This document shows positions 53,564-61,294 of a stretch of 64,000 nt of DNA, in pieces. The stretch lies in IMG/VR virus record IMGVR_UViG_3300042691_008788, positions 92,619-156,618 of that record, one strand, 5' to 3'. How positions within the stretch are numbered: the stretch's first letter is position 1; every line of letters begins with the position of its first letter. The DNA is from a virus. The position numbers and the translations under genes are program-made. The notes under the pieces were generated by a model. That model did not search any database. It saw only the letters and a program-made list of their open reading frames with translations, and had not been told where the DNA came from.

Positions 53564-55407
53564 TAGATATTACCGCGAGACACATCGACCGTGTCAACAA
53601 CAATAGATCCAGAAATATTTTCGTCTATTTTTAGTATCTGATTTCTCTTTGGTACAATGTCAAATCTTTGATCTGGCTCGACAGATATTTCGATATAAGA
53701 TAGTTTGTTGCTGCTGTAGGGATTGAAATTAACCAAATTCACTTTTCCTGTTTGATAATCCACCGATCCGATACCACTCTTCAAAACTACTTTAGATCCG
53801 TCCTTTATGGTGTATATTGAAATAGATCCATATCCATCGTCCTCTAAGAAGCAATCGACCAAGAGATTTGTTGATGTGTCTTTATATTTGAACACGGATG
53901 AGTTCAGTATGGTGTTATTGCCATCAAATGGATGGTTCAGTTTTGCTCCAAAATCTAATATGAAAGATGTTGGAGTCTCGCGCGGTATTAGTTTTTTGGC
54001 AAGTTTTGTTGATATCCTGTTACTCACCATTGCCGTATTAGAAAGGTCAACCAATCTTGTGAGAACAGAATATCTGAATGATCCATTGAATTTTTCAAGA
54101 CTAGTATTTGAATAGTTGACTATAGTTGCTGATGCAGAACTACCAACTCTGATATCGCTTTGAGTTGTTCTGGATGAATCATATGTTACAAAACAATTCA
54201 CTTTGATGTATGTGTAGTCTGGGTCAACCAACTCTGGAGTTACGGCTATTACCTTCTTCTTTGACAGAATATTGGTCTTTATTGATTCCTTGGCAGCATC
54301 GCTCAATATTTCCCCACTCTTGGGAAGTATTGATACGAATACCTTACCGTAAACTGGAGGATCATTTTCCTCGCCACCCCAAACTCTAACCGCACTGGCA
54401 GCAGAGTATTCCTTTAGTATTATGCTTTCATAATCTGAAATGGTGACTGCCCTATCTTGAGACTGATAGTACTTTGGAGCGGTGTATCTTATTTGTTCTT
54501 CCGTATCTCTTTCGGCACCACCATATGATGCTGTTACCGTGTCCACACTTGCATCAAAATCATTTCCACCAATACCATTGAAAGTAAATGATGAAGCAGC
54601 ATCGGTATCAGAATTTCCTATTGCATTTCCAGCAGATCCCTCTGTCTGAAAGTAGACTATCATTATGTAACTCTTATCCGCTGGCTTGCTACCAAGTATT
54701 CCATCTCCGAAAGAAATCTCATAGTTTCCTCTAAAGTTTTCATTGATGAAAAATACCTTAGAGGTCGAGTCCAACTGAAGATAGTCGTCATTAACTTTCC
54801 ACGATTCATCCATATTGGATAGATCGGTTGGACTATTCATGACATATATCTTGATCAGACTTTTGTCTATCTTGGCAGAGGGGATCTCAAATCGTATTGC
54901 GTTTATTGTTGAATCGTAAATATACGATGCAGTCTTATAGATACCTTGCCTCACCTCAAGATTGGAAACTTTGTATGGGACAGCATCTTTGTTGACCTTG
55001 AATGAATCAACAGTGCTAAAGGTGTAATTATCTCCATCCTTAGAAGAAAAAAACTTTGTTCCAATCGGGATGTAATTTGGAACTCCAGAGGTAGTTCCCA
55101 TTGTAAGATTCAGTACAGCCGTTGCAGCAGTGCTTGAATTTGGGACATATCCTAGATTTTTACCAAGTGAGACAAGTGATCGCCTCATTACTGCTGAGTC
55201 AATGAAAGACTCTGCTGCCAACATATTTGCATACACAGCCGTGTAGTGTGTATTATAGGCAAGTAGATCAAGAAGAATATTTATTCCCGATCCCTCATAG
55301 TCAAAATCTGAAAATTCAGATGTACCAGAGAGATAAGTCTTTAGATTTTCCTTTATTGCAAAAAAGTCTAATTCTGTCACTGGTGTTGTTACTACACGAT
55401 TTGGCAT
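53563..55407 (-). CDS. 6: gp6-like baseplate wedge protein
   Basis: Main dimeric ring-forming wedge protein of the baseplate (BaseplateJ-like C-terminal part). 614 aa (T4 gp6 is 660 aa). Seen: VTTPVTELDFFAIKENLKTY, FSDFDYEGSGINILLDLLAY, NTHYTAVYANMLAAESFID and RRSLVSLGKNLGYVP at the N-terminus. DRAVTISDYESIILKEYSAA, then VRVWGGEENDPPVYGKVFVS (near residue 330-355), and SYIEISVEPDQRFDIVPKRN follow. These are standard gp6 patterns. Immediately follows gp25, as in phages with the 25-6 pair. Confidence 0.96.
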   Translation of the reverse strand: MPNRVVTTPVTELDFFAIKENLKTYLSGTSEFSDFDYEGSGINILLDLLAYNTHYTAVYANMLAAESFIDSAVMRRSLVSLGKNLGYVPNSSTAATAVLNLTMGTTSGVPNYIPIGTKFFSSKDGDNYTFSTVDSFKVNKDAVPYKVSNLEVRQGIYKTASYIYDSTINAIRFEIPSAKIDKSLIKIYVMNSPTDLSNMDESWKVNDDYLQLDSTSKVFFINENFRGNYEISFGDGILGSKPADKSYIMIVYFQTEGSAGNAIGNSDTDAASSFTFNGIGGNDFDASVDTVTASYGGAERDTEEQIRYTAPKYYQSQDRAVTISDYESIILKEYSAASAVRVWGGEENDPPVYGKVFVSILPKSGEILSDAAKESIKTNILSKKKVIAVTPELVDPDYTYIKVNCFVTYDSSRTTQSDIRVGSSASATIVNYSNTSLEKFNGSFRYSVLTRLVDLSNTAMVSNRISTKLAKKLIPRETPTSFILDFGAKLNHPFDGNNTILNSSVFKYKDTSTNLLVDCFLEDDGYGSISIYTIKDGSKVVLKSGIGSVDYQTGKVNLVNFNPYSSNKLSYIEISVEPDQRFDIVPKRNQILKIDENISGSIVVDTVDVSRGNI

Positions 55408-55408
55408 T

Positions 55409-55804
55409 TTATCTTAGCCTCTCTATGCTAACAAACACACTAGACACCTGTCTGTTGTTCAATAGCATGAACGAAATCTGTGTTTCGAACGAGTTTTTCT
55501 TTTCGTTGAAGGAAACAATCACATCATTAACCTTTGCCCTTGGCTCATGTCGATTGATCATGTCTATCAAATTTGACCTTAGTTGCATGGCTATGATCGG
55601 GGTTGCTGGCTCAAATAGGAGTCTTGTTATCCGTGCATCGATGTATGGTTGAAAAGGCTTGTCATGACGATTCATCAAAACCAAATTTCTTATGGCTCTT
55701 TTAACAGCCTCCGCATCCGTCTTTTGAGAGACATCAGCAGTAACTGGATGAGGAGTAAAATCCAAATCCAAATCTTTGAAAAAGTTTTTCCTTATGATGC
55801 TCAT
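55409..55804 (-). CDS. 25: gp25-like baseplate wedge protein
   Basis: Small wedge protein of the lysozyme-like gp25 fold that caps the sheath start and is conserved in type VI secretion. 131 aa (T4 gp25 is 132 aa). Seen: KDLDLDFTPHPVTADVSQKT, AVKRAIRNLVLMNRHDKPFQ, PYIDARITRLLFEPATPI, and the EPRAKVNDVIVSFNEKK strand with the family's conserved EPR. The ATG overlaps the stop of the FHNG membrane protein (ATGA). Confidence 0.97.
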   Translation of the reverse strand: MSIIRKNFFKDLDLDFTPHPVTADVSQKTDAEAVKRAIRNLVLMNRHDKPFQPYIDARITRLLFEPATPIIAMQLRSNLIDMINRHEPRAKVNDVIVSFNEKKNSFETQISFMLLNNRQVSSVFVSIERLR

Positions 55805-56439
55805 CTATAGTCTTTCGCTGAATTGAGAAGGAATGACACCTGATCTCGGGTGTATTCCATGTGGGACTTGACATCCGTTTCATCAACATTGTCTATAGTT
55901 TGCAAATCACACCATTCAATTGTTATGTATCCATAAACTACGAGGCTATCGCTGCAAAACAGCGGCAAAATCGAGAAGCCTGTGGTATCATGGAGTTCAT
56001 AGAACTTCTTGGTGTTTGACTCAAACAAAGAAGAGACATTTCTTATATGCGGATTGTTTTCTCGCAACTGCTGTATGATTTCCACGAATCTACTAACAAG
56101 AACATCTTGCCTAAACTGCATGGTAGATGATATTTTTGGATCACAAGATTGATGCGATATGCTCATCCTTCGCATCGAAGACCCATCAGCAAACTTTCCA
56201 CCATTATGAAACTGAGTAAGTGAAACGCGAGAACCCTTGGACTTCATTCGAAGTTCTCCAAGAAGATCAGATATACGCATATTGACTGTATTAAAAGTTT
56301 CCTCGCGTTTTACTGCTCCACGCTTTTTGAAATACCTTATTATTGGTTTAGACGCAATGAAAGCACCTATAGCCGCAGTAATAGCACCCAGAGCGGCACC
56401 AACAACCTCTAACCAACCCTGCAATGAATCCGTAATCAT
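55801..56439 (-). CDS. Membrane-anchored FHNG-motif (GAF-like) protein, 212 aa
   Basis: I placed the start at the ATG at 56439: GGAG lies six bases upstream. A longer reading starting at TTG (56451) would include this ribosome site in the coding part. Residues 9-30 form one hydrophobic segment (GWLEVVGAALGAITAAIGAF), followed by a basic stretch (RYFKKRGAVKRE). Then comes a soluble domain with RVSLTQFHNGGKFADGSSM (FHNG at 77-80) and FSILPLFCSDSLVVYGYI, which I associate with GAF-like domains of phage and bacterial membrane proteins. Unexpected inside a baseplate operon. A role as holin-like, superinfection or signal protein is open. GATAAATA precedes it, so it is late-expressed. Confidence 0.7.
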   Translation of the reverse strand: MITDSLQGWLEVVGAALGAITAAIGAFIASKPIIRYFKKRGAVKREETFNTVNMRISDLLGELRMKSKGSRVSLTQFHNGGKFADGSSMRRMSISHQSCDPKISSTMQFRQDVLVSRFVEIIQQLRENNPHIRNVSSLFESNTKKFYELHDTTGFSILPLFCSDSLVVYGYITIEWCDLQTIDNVDETDVKSHMEYTRDQVSFLLNSAKDYR

Positions 56440-56460
56440 TAGTTTCTCCAAAGTAGCAAA

Positions 56461-56468
56461 TATTTATC
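56461..56468 (-). promoter_or_regulatory. Putative late promoter GATAAATA before the FHNG protein and genes 25, 6
   Basis: The minus strand reads GATAAATATTTGC in the 49-base gap after the 294-aa gene. The octamer ends 22 bases before the ATG at 56439, with GGAG in between. Because it lies in one of the few non-coding gaps, coding constraint does not explain it, which makes it one of the better candidates. Confidence 0.55.
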
Positions 56469-56488
56469 AGATACAAATATGACGAATA

Positions 56489-57373
56489 TTAACTCTTCAG
56501 ACTTGGAACAAAATCCAGAAAGTTTACGGGCGCACCTTCTATCTTAGTACCCGTTTCTGCTGCTATATCATCAAGCCCCTTGCTAAAGTCAGGCTGTAGA
56601 ATTAGATTCTTAGCCAACTTTGCGCCGAAGCATGGGTCGGTCAGAGCAGATGATATGATTGTATTTCCCAAGGCATAACGCTCCACAAAGGCTAACGCCA
56701 AGGCAAATGTGTTGTTGTCATTGTTTATGAGCGTCTGAATATTACTCTGTAGCGATAGAGCATTCTGCGTCAACTGCCTCAACTGACCCACCGTATCGGC
56801 TAAACCAGAGGCTCCACCAAGTGCCAACTGAGTTTCGATGTTGGACAGTACGGTTCCTATCTGATTCATATTCTGCCCAAAGTTCTCAAAGAATGGACCA
56901 GATATCTGTGGATTTAGAGACGAGAATGCATTGGAGAAGTTGTCCTCAAGCAACTCACCAGGATCCTTCAGTAGATCCTTTATACTGTTGTAGGCAGACA
57001 TTACTCCTATGATTTGATCCAATCTAGGAAGAACTCCGTTGTCTCCTCCGAGTTGAACACCACTCAGCCGCGCTGTATGGGCATTGAAAGCACTTAGTTC
57101 TGTGTTTAGTCCACTCAAAGCACCATTGAGTTCTTCCAAAGAATTGTTAAATGGACTATCTGCGCCAAGAAGTTCATTCAACTTGTTTTGGTTGCCCCCA
57201 AGTTTTTTGCCAAGTGCTTCCGTTACTTGCTGAACTGGATTTCTGAATGCGTTTCCATCCATGAAATCTGCAAGAAACTTCTTTGCATTTGCTGGTAAAA
57301 GTTGAGATATGAGGCTGCAATTTGCAGCATCAAAGATATTTGGATAACCAGGTTGATTCTGCGGCCACACCAT
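56489..57373 (-). CDS. Unknown baseplate-associated protein, 294 aa
   Basis: Not recognised by name. Opens MVWPQNQPGYPNIFDAANCS, then helical stretches dominated by Leu/Asn/Gln: NKLNELLGADSPFNNSLEEL, LNGALSGLNTELSAFNAH, QNMNQIGTVLSNIETQLALG and RQLTQNALSLQSNIQTLIN. They suggest a long coiled-coil or helical bundle. C-terminal part ends VNFLDFVPSLKS. No membrane segment. It lies between the PAAR tip and the FHNG protein, in the baseplate hub region. Possible roles include hub chaperone or tape-measure-like component (gp29 has not been found in the window), but its size of 294 aa is short for a tape measure. Confidence 0.7.
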   Translation of the reverse strand: MVWPQNQPGYPNIFDAANCSLISQLLPANAKKFLADFMDGNAFRNPVQQVTEALGKKLGGNQNKLNELLGADSPFNNSLEELNGALSGLNTELSAFNAHTARLSGVQLGGDNGVLPRLDQIIGVMSAYNSIKDLLKDPGELLEDNFSNAFSSLNPQISGPFFENFGQNMNQIGTVLSNIETQLALGGASGLADTVGQLRQLTQNALSLQSNIQTLINNDNNTFALALAFVERYALGNTIISSALTDPCFGAKLAKNLILQPDFSKGLDDIAAETGTKIEGAPVNFLDFVPSLKS

Positions 57374-57633
57374 TAGCCAGCCTCCACATTACTACTTGAT
57401 ATAAGAGTATCTCCGCAACTGGCGGAATCTCCCATCCTACAGATACCTATGCCTCCAACAACCACGCTCTGAGATCCCACAGTCATAGTGGGGGAACTAT
57501 GGGGTGAATCCCCGTGTCCCTTGACCTTGCTGCCAATTATGGCAACGGGAAGACCATTTATCTCAACTGATAAATTTCCAGAGGTAATCAATCCGCCAGC
57601 ACTATCTGCGCCAACTCGACCAACGCTAGGCAT
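57373..57633 (-). CDS. PAAR-domain spike tip protein (gp5.4-like)
   Basis: Sharpens the tip of the tail spike. 86 aa. Seen: DSAGGLITSGNLSVEINGLP, then VAIIGSKVKGHGDSPHSS, SPTMTVGSQSVVVGGIGICR and GDSASCGDTLI. The repeated Gly turns and the His/Cys residues near 40, 70 and 77 would bind the tip metal, as in PAAR proteins. It is coded two genes downstream of the gp5 spike on which it should sit. Start overlaps the stop of the 65-aa gene by one base. Confidence 0.9.
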   Translation of the reverse strand: MPSVGRVGADSAGGLITSGNLSVEINGLPVAIIGSKVKGHGDSPHSSPTMTVGSQSVVVGGIGICRMGDSASCGDTLISSSNVEAG

Positions 57634-57830
57634 TAGAAAGAACCCCCGTCAATTTCGGTTATGTTGAATCCAGCCAACAACTCAAATCCAGAGTCATAAA
57701 TGTAAGGCGGTATGCCGTATGTTTCGCGCTTGCAGACATAGGTGAAACCATCATCGCTAAAATACACAACATCACCAACTTTATACCTTACTGATAGGCT
57801 AAAAACCCCACGCCAGTTTAGTGGGATCAT
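57633..57830 (-). CDS. Small carbohydrate-binding-like protein, 65 aa
   Basis: Opens MIPLNWRGVFSLSVRYKVGD, then VVYFSDDGFTYVCKRETYG. The W-x(9-12)-Y-x-x-GD-x-V-x(5-7)-Y-x-C pattern is that of CBM5/12 chitin-binding-type modules, which also appear as small stand-alone proteins in tail regions of environmental phages. 65 aa is a full size for such a module. It is coupled to gp5 (ATGA) and to the PAAR gene. It might help the spike contact cell-wall glycans. That is inference. Confidence 0.65.
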   Translation of the reverse strand: MIPLNWRGVFSLSVRYKVGDVVYFSDDGFTYVCKRETYGIPPYIYDSGFELLAGFNITEIDGGSF

Positions 57831-58954
57831 GTCAAGTCTCCGACTGGAACGGTTGGATCAGACCCCCCTCGCGGAGAGTTTAGTTTGATCGATGGGGCTT
57901 CTCCCGATAGGAAGACATCCGAGTTCTTGGCCGTCTTGACAACTGCATTCTTACCAGATTTAAGAACGATGTTTCCTTCTGCCTCAACTACAAAGTCGCC
58001 ATTGACTTTGAAATAGCGGCTGTCTTCAACTGTTTCTCTATACTTCTTCTTTACCGTAAGATCTACATTCTTCTCAACTGTGCCACGGACATTTCCCGTT
58101 ACATACAGATTGACATCTCTATCCACTTGTATGTTTAGATCTCCACTATCTTCTCCAGCCCCAATGTATATCTTTGCCGAGCCGTCTACTGTGATCTTGG
58201 CACTACCCTTGATATGGACAAAGTCATCACCAGCCAATATCTCATAGTTGTTTCCTTTGACCTTGTGAACCCGAGTTCCTTTTGGGTCTTTTTCCCAACC
58301 ATTTGCAACTTCCTCAAAACTTCCACCTGGATGATAGGTGTGGTGACGCTCCTTGTCTTTGGTATCATCCCACTCCTCGACCATCCCACTCTCTGTCGCA
58401 AAGACCTTGTTCTTGGGATATTTCGGTTTGTATGGTGACTCTGGCTCAGTCCACTTTTCGACATCATTACTGTCGAGTGCTACTGGAACATCTTTCTTCT
58501 TGTCTTTCTTTCTATCCTCTATCACAGTCTTATCTGTGTTTTCACCAGTGGCTAGAAAGTTAACATCAGAGTGTTTCTTGTCAACATATTCCTTTGTGGG
58601 ATAAGTTTCCGATGGATCATTGAAGCCAAACTTCTTGTTTGCAACTTCATCAGGAATACCGCCAACAGAAAACATAACAACTGGCTGCTGTGCATTTGAA
58701 CCATCTCTGAAAAAACCAAAGACATGAGAACCAGCCACAAGTCCAGTTGGCGATTTACCAACCCCGCTTATGGATGCACTTGTTATGTCTTGCAATGGGT
58801 GCGCCCACGGCAAATCATCCGTAGGAAGCATCTTTTTGTTGGGTGGGTGGTATCCAAAAATACGAACTCGCACCCTACCCAATTTCAATGGGTCATCTGT
58901 GTCTTCAACGACACCAAACCACCAGACGAATCCAGCCTGACCCATTATGTCCAT
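57827..58954 (-). CDS. 5: gp5-like baseplate central spike protein, without lysozyme domain
   Basis: Trimeric spike of the hub. 375 aa, while T4 gp5 has 575 aa with a lysozyme domain inserted. Residues 8-100 form the OB fold (WFGVVEDTDDPLKLGRVRVR, LPWAHPLQDI, SGVGKSPTGLVAGSHVFGFF). Residues 100-230 are a charged linker with many Lys/Asp and no lysozyme-like sequence. Residues 236-360 form a VgrG-type beta-prism: DFVHIKGSAKITVDGSAKIY, DLNIQVDRDVNLYVTGNVRG, then FVVEAEGNIVLKSGKNAVVK. Two in-frame ATG codons (58954, 58945) are possible. PAAR and hub neighbours confirm the identity. Confidence 0.93.
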   Translation of the reverse strand: MDIMGQAGFVWWFGVVEDTDDPLKLGRVRVRIFGYHPPNKKMLPTDDLPWAHPLQDITSASISGVGKSPTGLVAGSHVFGFFRDGSNAQQPVVMFSVGGIPDEVANKKFGFNDPSETYPTKEYVDKKHSDVNFLATGENTDKTVIEDRKKDKKKDVPVALDSNDVEKWTEPESPYKPKYPKNKVFATESGMVEEWDDTKDKERHHTYHPGGSFEEVANGWEKDPKGTRVHKVKGNNYEILAGDDFVHIKGSAKITVDGSAKIYIGAGEDSGDLNIQVDRDVNLYVTGNVRGTVEKNVDLTVKKKYRETVEDSRYFKVNGDFVVEAEGNIVLKSGKNAVVKTAKNSDVFLSGEAPSIKLNSPRGGSDPTVPVGDLT

Positions 58955-58957
58955 TTA

Positions 58958-59101
58958 TCATCGGTTCCTTTCGGGAGTGCCGAAGTTTTCGTTTCCCCAC
59001 CGTTCCCAGTCGAGCAACTCTTCCTTTGTATACGGCAACTTGTTCAACTTGTCTTGAGTTTCGCGGGGAGTTATTACCTTGCGTTCGTTCTTCTCTTCCA
59101 T
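58958..59101 (-). CDS. Small unknown protein, 47 aa
   Basis: Short gene translated by hand: begins MEEKNERKVITPRETQDKLN and contains LPYTKEELLDWERWGNENFG, ending PERNR. The start at 59101 is chosen because a GGAG lies six bases upstream. An in-frame ATG four codons earlier lacks such a site. It fills the gap between the hub protein and gp5 (stop three bases before the gp5 ATG). A helical, charged peptide, function unknown. It might help spike assembly. Confidence 0.6.
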   Translation of the reverse strand: MEEKNERKVITPRETQDKLNKLPYTKEELLDWERWGNENFGTPERNR

Positions 59102-59124
59102 AGTATTCTCCATTCTGTATAAGG

Positions 59125-60432
59125 TTACTCAAACTTGTCGGGGATACCCTTTATCAATGAATCCTTGGCAATATCTATGATGGTTCTGTATCCTATTTCA
59201 GGGTCATTGCTTATTGTATGTTTTATTCCAAATATGAGATATCTGCCACTGAGATATGGATCAACCCAATCCTGTTCATTTTCGGAAAGATATCCAGCCT
59301 TTGGTATGTCAAACTCAATTACATCAAGCAATCGCAAAGATGAATTTCCTGCAACCATTTTGGTAAGTCTAATGGTATTGAACTGCTCAAGAAGACTATT
59401 CCTATATTGAAAGAACTTCTCTGGTGTTTCATTCTCTGCAACATCATCAAACTTTTTGTTTTGAACTGGCAGAAGAGCCATGTTGCCAATATTTGTTTGC
59501 TTCATGGATTTCTCTGTTGCGGGAAGCAGAGGATATTTGTTCAAATGCTTAGATGATCCAAATATATCATCGTAGTTTACTTCATTAGACTTGAATTTCT
59601 TAGTCGTTATATCGTGAGTATAAAGAACACTTGAGTACATACCCATCTTGTATTCTTTTAGTCTGTCGAAGTAAGATCTAACTGTATATTCCTGCGTCTT
59701 CTCAAGAAATCTATTTACATCGGTTTGATTTGCTGCATTATTTGGCTCATATCTAAATTTCATTTTTGGTCTATTTTCAACCTTGGACATTATGTCTGTA
59801 AAATGAAATCCATCAACATCTTCATAGAATACAAAACATGATGGGTTTGATGGAGTTGTTCCTGGAGAAAATGCTCTGTATGCCAACCAGTTCATACAAT
59901 CCAGTGGACTCCAATATGGAAATATAAACTTGAATGTCTTTGAGCCTGTATCACCTATCTCATGCAGTTTCTTGATATCCGCATCCGATGTGAAATTTTC
60001 TATGAACAAATCTCTAACCATCTTTCCGATGGTTCCCTTTTTCGAACATGCTACGCGCATCATTCCATTCTTATACTGTATATCGCTTACGAACTGCAAC
60101 TTGTATACTTGGCCTTTTTCATTAGTTGATCTGCCAAGTCCACGGACAGCAAACACTTTTCCAGTTAGTGTTACTATGTCGGTAGTTCCTCTTGTTCTAT
60201 AAGACACCTGTATAGTCTCATTCCCAACCAACGGTATTGTACCAGAGTAGTTCAACGAATCAGCAATAACAACCTCACCGAACAACTTGTTATCAAATAT
60301 GTTTTCGTAGATATCCAACTCAACAAACTGACTTATCAAACTTACGGGATCTCCACCTCTATTTGAAACTACCGTGAGGGTGAGCAGATCGAAATCGTTT
60401 GGCTTATCGTAAGACTTTGGGTTACTTTTCAT
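59125..60432 (-). CDS. 27: gp27-like baseplate hub protein
   Basis: Trimeric hub ring that links spike and tube. 435 aa (T4 gp27 is 391 aa). Seen: LTLTVVSNRGGDPVSLISQF, VELDIYENIFDNKLFGEVVI, TLTGKVFAVRGLGRSTNEKG, and a helix-strand block PYWSPLDCMNWLAYRAFSPG near residues 173-192. Then comes SCFVFYEDVDGFHFTDIMSK, a pattern common to phage hub proteins of the gp27/gpD type. C-terminus: YLSGRYLIFGIKHTISNDPE. Overlaps gp53 (ATGA). Assigned by these patterns and by its position before gp5. Confidence 0.8.
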   Translation of the reverse strand: MKSNPKSYDKPNDFDLLTLTVVSNRGGDPVSLISQFVELDIYENIFDNKLFGEVVIADSLNYSGTIPLVGNETIQVSYRTRGTTDIVTLTGKVFAVRGLGRSTNEKGQVYKLQFVSDIQYKNGMMRVACSKKGTIGKMVRDLFIENFTSDADIKKLHEIGDTGSKTFKFIFPYWSPLDCMNWLAYRAFSPGTTPSNPSCFVFYEDVDGFHFTDIMSKVENRPKMKFRYEPNNAANQTDVNRFLEKTQEYTVRSYFDRLKEYKMGMYSSVLYTHDITTKKFKSNEVNYDDIFGSSKHLNKYPLLPATEKSMKQTNIGNMALLPVQNKKFDDVAENETPEKFFQYRNSLLEQFNTIRLTKMVAGNSSLRLLDVIEFDIPKAGYLSENEQDWVDPYLSGRYLIFGIKHTISNDPEIGYRTIIDIAKDSLIKGIPDKFE

Positions 60433-61292
60433 CTAAGTTTATTCTCAATGTCTTTTTCAAGGTTCCCCAGACTCGACTTATTGACTATCAGTATATTTCT
60501 CTTCTCGTCGTTTTTCTCTATTTCGTATTCCCTATTAGTTACCATACCAACTGTATAATCTTCAAAGATGTATCGTCCAATAGGCGTGGCACCAAAAGTA
60601 AATCCCATGTCAGTAGAAGTCAAGTACTCATTATGAAGAGATGATGGTATTCTTGGGTTCAATTCTTCACCATCAGAGTTTTCAAAATGGTGGGCTGCAT
60701 ACGGTGATTCTATGACTTTTCCAATCTTTGCGACATAGTACACAGGTACACCCAATCTGTTCTTACTTGCTCCAGCAATGTAGTCTCCCTCTTGGGGAAC
60801 CCATGCTGTTTTTTGGGTAAACTCCACGACAAGTTTACAATACGCTGGATCATACGAAGCAACCCTACCGTTCTTCAGAGAATCCTGTATTGCTGGCTGT
60901 AGACTAGCACTTGTAACTCCAGTGGCATAGACGATGTCATTGATTCGGAAAGAACCTCCGAAAGCATCAATACCATTGATATCAGTAAGGAACATGGTGT
61001 ATCCAGGATACTTTTCACTGATGTAGTTTTCGAGTGATTGACTACTTAGCATCCAATCGTAATAGGGATTGATTAATTTGTTTATAGTCAATGAAACCCA
61101 ATGAAGATTGACATCTCCATATGTTCTATGAGCAAACATCTCAGGTCGTTCACCATCACGGATGGTGGAGTTTAATGGAAATGACCTTTCTTCTATCAGA
61201 TATTGATCAACATCAAACCTTACGATGATGTCCGTCATATCCTTGAACCCTTGGGGGGTTATGTATGTTACCCTTGGAAATTTATCGTACAT
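60429..61292 (-). CDS. 53: gp53-like baseplate wedge protein, extended (287 aa)
   Basis: Wedge protein that with gp6, gp7 and gp25 holds the baseplate together; it often carries a LysM-like fold. T4 gp53 has 196 aa. N-terminus is typical: DKFPRVTYITPQGFKDMTDI, then IRDGERPEMFAHRTYGDVNL, HWVSLTINKLINPYYDWMLS and SLENYISEKYPGYTMFL. The extension of about 90 residues lies in the C-terminal half (FTQKTAWVPQEGDYIAGASK onward). Located between gp48 and the gp27-like hub. Confidence 0.93.
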   Translation of the reverse strand: MYDKFPRVTYITPQGFKDMTDIIVRFDVDQYLIEERSFPLNSTIRDGERPEMFAHRTYGDVNLHWVSLTINKLINPYYDWMLSSQSLENYISEKYPGYTMFLTDINGIDAFGGSFRINDIVYATGVTSASLQPAIQDSLKNGRVASYDPAYCKLVVEFTQKTAWVPQEGDYIAGASKNRLGVPVYYVAKIGKVIESPYAAHHFENSDGEELNPRIPSSLHNEYLTSTDMGFTFGATPIGRYIFEDYTVGMVTNREYEIEKNDEKRNILIVNKSSLGNLEKDIENKLR

Positions 61293-61294
61293 CT

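Noticed and set aside
55278-55285. AATAAATA on the minus strand inside gene 6
   Set aside because: It is deep inside coding sequence with no start codon nearby, so it is best explained as a chance match.
58905-59132. 75-codon minus-strand frame overlapping gp5 and the 47-aa gene
   Set aside because: It overlaps the well-supported gp5 start, and the 47-aa frame has the better ribosome site and packing.
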